Made by a program: the position numbers and the translations under genes. The notes under the pieces are model-generated. The model worked only from the letters and a program-made list of their open reading frames with translations. It had not been told where the DNA came from and searched no databases. 8,889 nucleotides of DNA from an uncultured Marinosulfonomonas sp. GTDB taxonomy: Bacteria > Pseudomonadota > Alphaproteobacteria > Rhodobacterales > Rhodobacteraceae. Location: contig CAMZKY010000150.1 in the NCBI GenBank assembly GCA_947311455.1, forward strand, positions 1-8,889, given 5' to 3'. Positions 6,740 to 8,889 of the stretch are shown here, piece by piece; position 1 is the stretch's first letter; each line of letters opens with the position of its first letter.

Positions 6740-6773
6740 AACGAATCCATTATTCCGGAATAATGGAATCGTT
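6740..6773. repeat. 34-bp near-perfect palindrome downstream of the fusion-protein gene
   Basis: AACGAATCCATTATTCC (6740-6756) is followed directly by its reverse complement, 16 of 17 positions matching, centred on TTCCGGAA. TTCAC follows with no long T-run. It lies 63 bases after the TAG at 6674-6676. It may be a transcript-end hairpin or a binding site for a dimeric protein. Confidence 0.5.
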
Positions 6774-6796
6774 TTCACAAAATATTCCCAATACAG

Positions 6797-6822
6797 ATCC
6801 CTGCTTCATATAGATCAGGGAT
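6797..6822. repeat. Hairpin ATCCCTG / CAGGGAT
   Basis: ATCCCTG (6797-6803) and CAGGGAT (6816-6822) are exact reverse complements around a 12-base loop. It sits in the stretch between the fusion-protein gene and hpd. With the 6740 palindrome and the 6926 hairpin it makes three stem-loops within about 215 bases. Function unknown. Confidence 0.35.
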
Positions 6823-6865
6823 TGGCCGGTTGGCCGCAGCAGTTTGCGACCAGTTTGAACAAATC

Positions 6866-7003
6866 ATGCAGCGCCCGGATTACGTTGAAGACGGAATCAT
6901 CCTTGCGCAGGCCACCATTGGCATAAAAATGGTCTCCCAGGACGAGACCGTTTTAATCAAACCATTTGAGATTATGCTTGAACGGTTTTATCTGCCCCCC
7001 TGA
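6866..7003 (+). CDS. Doubtful small ORF, 45 aa (57 aa from TTG 6830), unknown
   Basis: Between the fusion-protein gene and hpd there is 327 bp with no confident gene. The best candidate is a plus-strand frame from ATG 6866 to TGA 7001-7003, MQRPDYVEDGIILAQ...VLIKPFEIMLERFYLPP. It can be extended in frame to a TTG at 6830 (AAAVCDQFEQIMQ), which has AGGG (6817-6820) 9 bases upstream; the frame stays open back to 6764. The amino-acid mix looks protein-like, not random, and the stop abuts the convergent hpd stop. Against it, the ATG lacks a ribosome site, and a good terminator-like hairpin (6926-6954) lies inside the frame. It could be a small gene, the tail of a decayed gene, or non-coding. I recognise no family. 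Confidence 0.3.
   Translation: MQRPDYVEDGIILAQATIGIKMVSQDETVLIKPFEIMLERFYLPP
6926..6954. terminator. Terminator-like hairpin downstream of hpd
   Basis: AAAATGGTCTC (6926-6936) pairs with GAGACCGTTTT (6944-6954): an 11-bp stem with one G-U pair and loop CCAGGAC. On the minus strand the GC-rich core is followed by ATTTTTATG, on the plus strand by GTTTTAATC. It therefore has the A-tract/stem/T-tract form of a bidirectional intrinsic terminator. It lies 49 bases beyond the hpd stop and could also end plus-strand transcripts. Confidence 0.5.
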
Positions 7004-8095
7004 TTAAACCACCATTTCGCCGCTTTCGATTTCCGAACGTTCAATCGATTCAAACAAGGCTTTGAAATTTCCTTCGCCAAACCCGTCATCGCCCTTGCGC
7101 TGGATAAATTCAAAGAAAATCGGGCCAATCACGGTTTTTGAAAAAATCTGTAACAGAATACGGGTTTCGCCCCCGTCAACCACACCTTCGCCATCAATCA
7201 GAATGCCGTGTTTCATCATTTGATCCAGCGGCTCATCATGATCAACCACACGGGCTTTGCTCATTTCATAATAGGCTTTGGGTGGACCGGCCATAAATTC
7301 GATCCCGCGCCCTGAAATGGCATCGGTAGACGCATAAATATCATCCGTGCCAACCGCGATATGTTGGATCCCTTCGCCCTTATAGCGGCGTAGATAATTT
7401 ACGATCTGGCCTTTTTCGCCGCGATCCTCATTGATCGGGATACGGATGCGCCCACAAGGCGAGGTTAAGGCGCGGCTAAACAATCCCGAATGCTTTCCCT
7501 GAATATCAAAGAACCGGATTTGCTTGAAATTAAAAATTTCGCTGTAGAATTTGAACCAGACATCCATATTGCCTTTGAAAACATTGTGGGTCAGGTGATC
7601 CAGATAATAAAACCCTTCACCGGTTGGATGAGCATCGGTGATCCAGTCAAATTCGGCATTATAGGGGCTTGCATCCATGTATTGATCGACAAAATAAATC
7701 AACGATCCGCCAATCCCGACAATCGCCGGCACATCCAGCGTTTTATCAGCGCCCGTATATTCCTTTGCCCCTTTTGAAAGCGCGTATTCCAGCGCCTTAG
7801 CCGCATCCACAATCCGCCAGCCCATAGATGGCGCACATGGCCCGTGTTCCTGCACAAACTTACCCGCAAACGAGGATTTATCCGCGTTCAGAATATAGGT
7901 TACATCCCCCTGCTGCCACAGCTCAACGGCTTTGGTTTTGTGATTGGCCACATGGGAAAACCCCATTTTGGCAAATAGATCGCGTAAATCCTGCGGGGTT
8001 TCGCTGGCAAATTCGACAAATTCAAATCCGTCGGTTCCGGCGGGGTTGTCGCCGGAAATGACGGCCTGTGGTGCATTATGAGGGAAAGGGCCCAT
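7004..8095 (-). CDS. hpd: 4-hydroxyphenylpyruvate dioxygenase, 363 aa
   Basis: This cytoplasmic non-haem Fe(II) enzyme converts 4-hydroxyphenylpyruvate and O2 to homogentisate and CO2 in tyrosine/phenylalanine breakdown. Length is normal for bacterial HPPD. The N-terminal vicinal-oxygen-chelate half (FEFVEFASETPQDL ... IYFVDQY, residues 24-139) is followed by the catalytic half with the expected metal ligands: His167 in YYLDHLTHNV, His245 in GIQHIAVGTDDIY and Glu329 in GPIFFEFIQRKGDDGFGEG. Their spacing (78 and 84) is close to that of known enzymes, and ligand assignment is by motif. PCGRIRIPINE and the C-terminal GNFKALFESIE also fit. The ATG at 8095 has a strong AGGAG (8107-8103) 7 bases upstream, which fixes the start. 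The gene is divergent from an Lrp/AsnC regulator that probably controls it. The other homogentisate-pathway genes are not in this window. Confidence 0.97.
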   Translation of the reverse strand: MGPFPHNAPQAVISGDNPAGTDGFEFVEFASETPQDLRDLFAKMGFSHVANHKTKAVELWQQGDVTYILNADKSSFAGKFVQEHGPCAPSMGWRIVDAAKALEYALSKGAKEYTGADKTLDVPAIVGIGGSLIYFVDQYMDASPYNAEFDWITDAHPTGEGFYYLDHLTHNVFKGNMDVWFKFYSEIFNFKQIRFFDIQGKHSGLFSRALTSPCGRIRIPINEDRGEKGQIVNYLRRYKGEGIQHIAVGTDDIYASTDAISGRGIEFMAGPPKAYYEMSKARVVDHDEPLDQMMKHGILIDGEGVVDGGETRILLQIFSKTVIGPIFFEFIQRKGDDGFGEGNFKALFESIERSEIESGEMVV

Positions 8096-8224
8096 TGTGA
8101 TTCTCCTGTTCGTTTTGCCAAGGATAAGTCACTTTATGCGAGCTTAATGCGCATTTTCACTAGGGATTACCAGGTATGATGCGTATAATAACGGTGATTA
8201 TTAATTTATCTGCGAGATTTCGTC
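8096..8224. promoter_or_regulatory. hpd / Lrp-type regulator divergent promoter region with phased ATGCG repeats
   Basis: The 129-bp gap holds both start regions. ATGCG occurs at 8136-8140, 8147-8151 and 8179-8183, i.e. 11 and 32 bp apart, close to one and three helical turns. The second copy is part of the palindrome ATGCGCAT (8147-8154), and the first pairs with CGCAT (8150-8154) as a dyad. Nearer the regulator, TAATAA (8186-8191) and TTATTA (8198-8203) form a dyad with 6-bp spacer. This arrangement fits several sites for a dimer/octamer Lrp-type protein; exact promoters are not assignable by eye. Confidence 0.5.
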
Positions 8225-8683
8225 ATGCCTTTGGATCAGACCGACAAAAACATTCTAAAAGCCATCCAAACCAATTCCAGCCTTACGGCCGCTGAATTGG
8301 GCGAGCGCCTGATTATGTCGGCCTCACAGGCCGGACGCCGCCGCCAGCGGCTTGAATCCGAAGGATACATCACCCATTACGGCGCCCATCTGGACGCTAT
8401 TAAATTGGGCCTGTCGGTGCAGGGGTTTGTGCAGGTGCAAATGGCAGCCCATGCCGAAGACATATCAAAATCATTCGCCCGTCTGGTGGAGCTGCGACCC
8501 GAAATCATTAATGCATGGGTATTAACCGGACAGGCCGATTATCTGCTGCATATATATTGCACCGATCTTTCGGCGATGAACCAGTTTATTCAAAGTGTTT
8601 TACTGGCCCACGATGCGGTTGCCCGCGTCGAAAGCCAGATCGTGATGGACGCCTTGAAAACCAACGCGCCATTGCCGGTTTAA
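8225..8683 (+). CDS. Lrp/AsnC family transcriptional regulator, 152 aa
   Basis: The length is typical of the family. Residues 1-60 form the AsnC-type helix-turn-helix (LDQTDKNILKAIQTNSSLTA, AELGERLIMSASQAGRRRQR, LESEGYITHYGAHLD). Residues about 65-145 form the RAM effector-binding, oligomerising domain (LSVQGFVQVQMA, AWVLTGQADYLLHIYCTDL, VESQIVMDALKTNAPLP). Such proteins bind amino acids or related metabolites and control nearby genes as dimers to octamers. Being divergent from hpd, the likely ligand is tyrosine, phenylalanine or a derived keto acid; this is inferred from position. The ribosome site is weak (only GAG about 8 bases before the ATG), which is common for regulators. Autoregulation through the shared intergenic region is probable. 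Its stop overlaps the stop of the convergent cobT. Confidence 0.92.
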   Translation: MPLDQTDKNILKAIQTNSSLTAAELGERLIMSASQAGRRRQRLESEGYITHYGAHLDAIKLGLSVQGFVQVQMAAHAEDISKSFARLVELRPEIINAWVLTGQADYLLHIYCTDLSAMNQFIQSVLLAHDAVARVESQIVMDALKTNAPLPV

Positions 8684-8889
8684 CCGTCAGAAACGCCCGC
8701 CTCGGCAAAGGTTGACATGCCGCTATGGCAGGCCACTGCCGCTTGCAAAATACCGATTGCCAAGGTGCCGCCCGAACCTTCTCCCAGGCGCATGCCCATG
8801 TTCAACAGCGGCTCTTTTCCGATCTGTTTCAATACCGCGGCATGGGCGCCTTCGGCTGAAACATGGCCTGCCACGGTGTGATCCAAAGC
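8680..8889 (-). CDS. cobT: Nicotinate-nucleotide--dimethylbenzimidazole phosphoribosyltransferase, C-terminal end, truncated by window
   Basis: The minus-strand frame is open from base 8889 to the TAA at 8682-8680, giving the last 69 residues of a family about 330-360 long. CobT makes alpha-ribazole phosphate from nicotinate mononucleotide and dimethylbenzimidazole, the lower-ligand step of cobalamin assembly. Diagnostic stretches are ALDHTVAGHVSAEGAH, EPLLNMGMRLGEGSGG, ILQAAVACHSGMSTFAEAGVS. The glutamate in RLGEGSG corresponds by motif to the catalytic Glu of Salmonella CobT (inferred alignment). The 8886 TTG is only an internal codon, and the true start lies beyond the window. The stop codon shares the sequence TTAA with the stop of the convergent regulator gene, leaving no room for a terminator between them. 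Confidence 0.93.
   Translation of the reverse strand, partial: ALDHTVAGHVSAEGAHAAVLKQIGKEPLLNMGMRLGEGSGGTLAIGILQAAVACHSGMSTFAEAGVSDG

Noticed and set aside
6677..7003. Possible insertion-sequence remnant or attachment site in the gap before hpd
   Set aside because: The hairpins are local, no flanking direct repeats or transposase fragments are seen, and nothing resembles a tRNA end.
1..8889. CRISPR array, tRNA/rRNA, riboswitch, toxin-antitoxin or phage-defence genes
   Set aside because: No regularly spaced repeats, no cloverleaf or conserved RNA motif (including no cobalamin riboswitch in the small part of cobT visible), and no recognisable defence or toxin domains.

Overview
The window looks like ordinary chromosomal DNA of an alphaproteobacterium, most probably a marine Rhodobacterales (Roseobacter-like) of moderate GC. 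This is inferred from protein character: an Acs C-terminus, an hpd/AsnC-type regulator pair, a CobT C-terminus, and a long Pro/Ala/Lys-rich GspL/PilM-like membrane protein of a kind I associate with that order. I see no tRNA, rRNA, CRISPR array, transposase, integrase or phage gene.

Layout. Bases 1-849 hold the C-terminal 282 residues of acetyl-CoA synthetase, cut by the window edge. Opposite it lies a short gene (881-1021, minus) for a 46-residue one-helix membrane peptide, with a perfect 11-bp inverted repeat between the two stops. Then come a GNAT/FemAB-like acyltransferase (1067-1957), a secreted protein with three SH3-like domains and a Cys-containing C-terminal domain (2091-3221), a clear hairpin terminator, and a convergent SIMPL-domain exported protein (3264-3971, minus). 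Divergent from that is the most unusual gene, 4115-6676. It encodes an 853-residue protein with a GspL/PilM-like cytoplasmic head, a long disordered linker, one membrane helix, a second disordered linker and a PilP/GspC-like periplasmic C-terminus. Bases 6677-7003 hold several hairpins and a doubtful small reading frame. Bases 7004-8095 (minus) encode 4-hydroxyphenylpyruvate dioxygenase (hpd). It is divergent from an Lrp/AsnC regulator (8225-8683) that probably controls it. The last gene, 8680-8889 (minus), is the C-terminus of cobT, cut by the window end and overlapping the regulator's stop codon.

How the genes fit together. The only clear functional pairing is hpd with its divergent Lrp/AsnC regulator (tyrosine/phenylalanine catabolism through homogentisate). 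The intervening 129 bp carries three ATGCG copies spaced 11 and 32 bp apart. Acs (acetate activation) and CobT (cobalamin lower-ligand activation) are housekeeping genes with no visible link to their neighbours. Three products of the middle section (SH3 protein, SIMPL protein, GspL/PilM-PilP-like fusion) are cell-envelope proteins, but they sit in separate transcription units. The best candidate for undescribed biology is the fusion protein, which joins in one chain parts that are separate subunits in type II secretion or type IV pilus machines.
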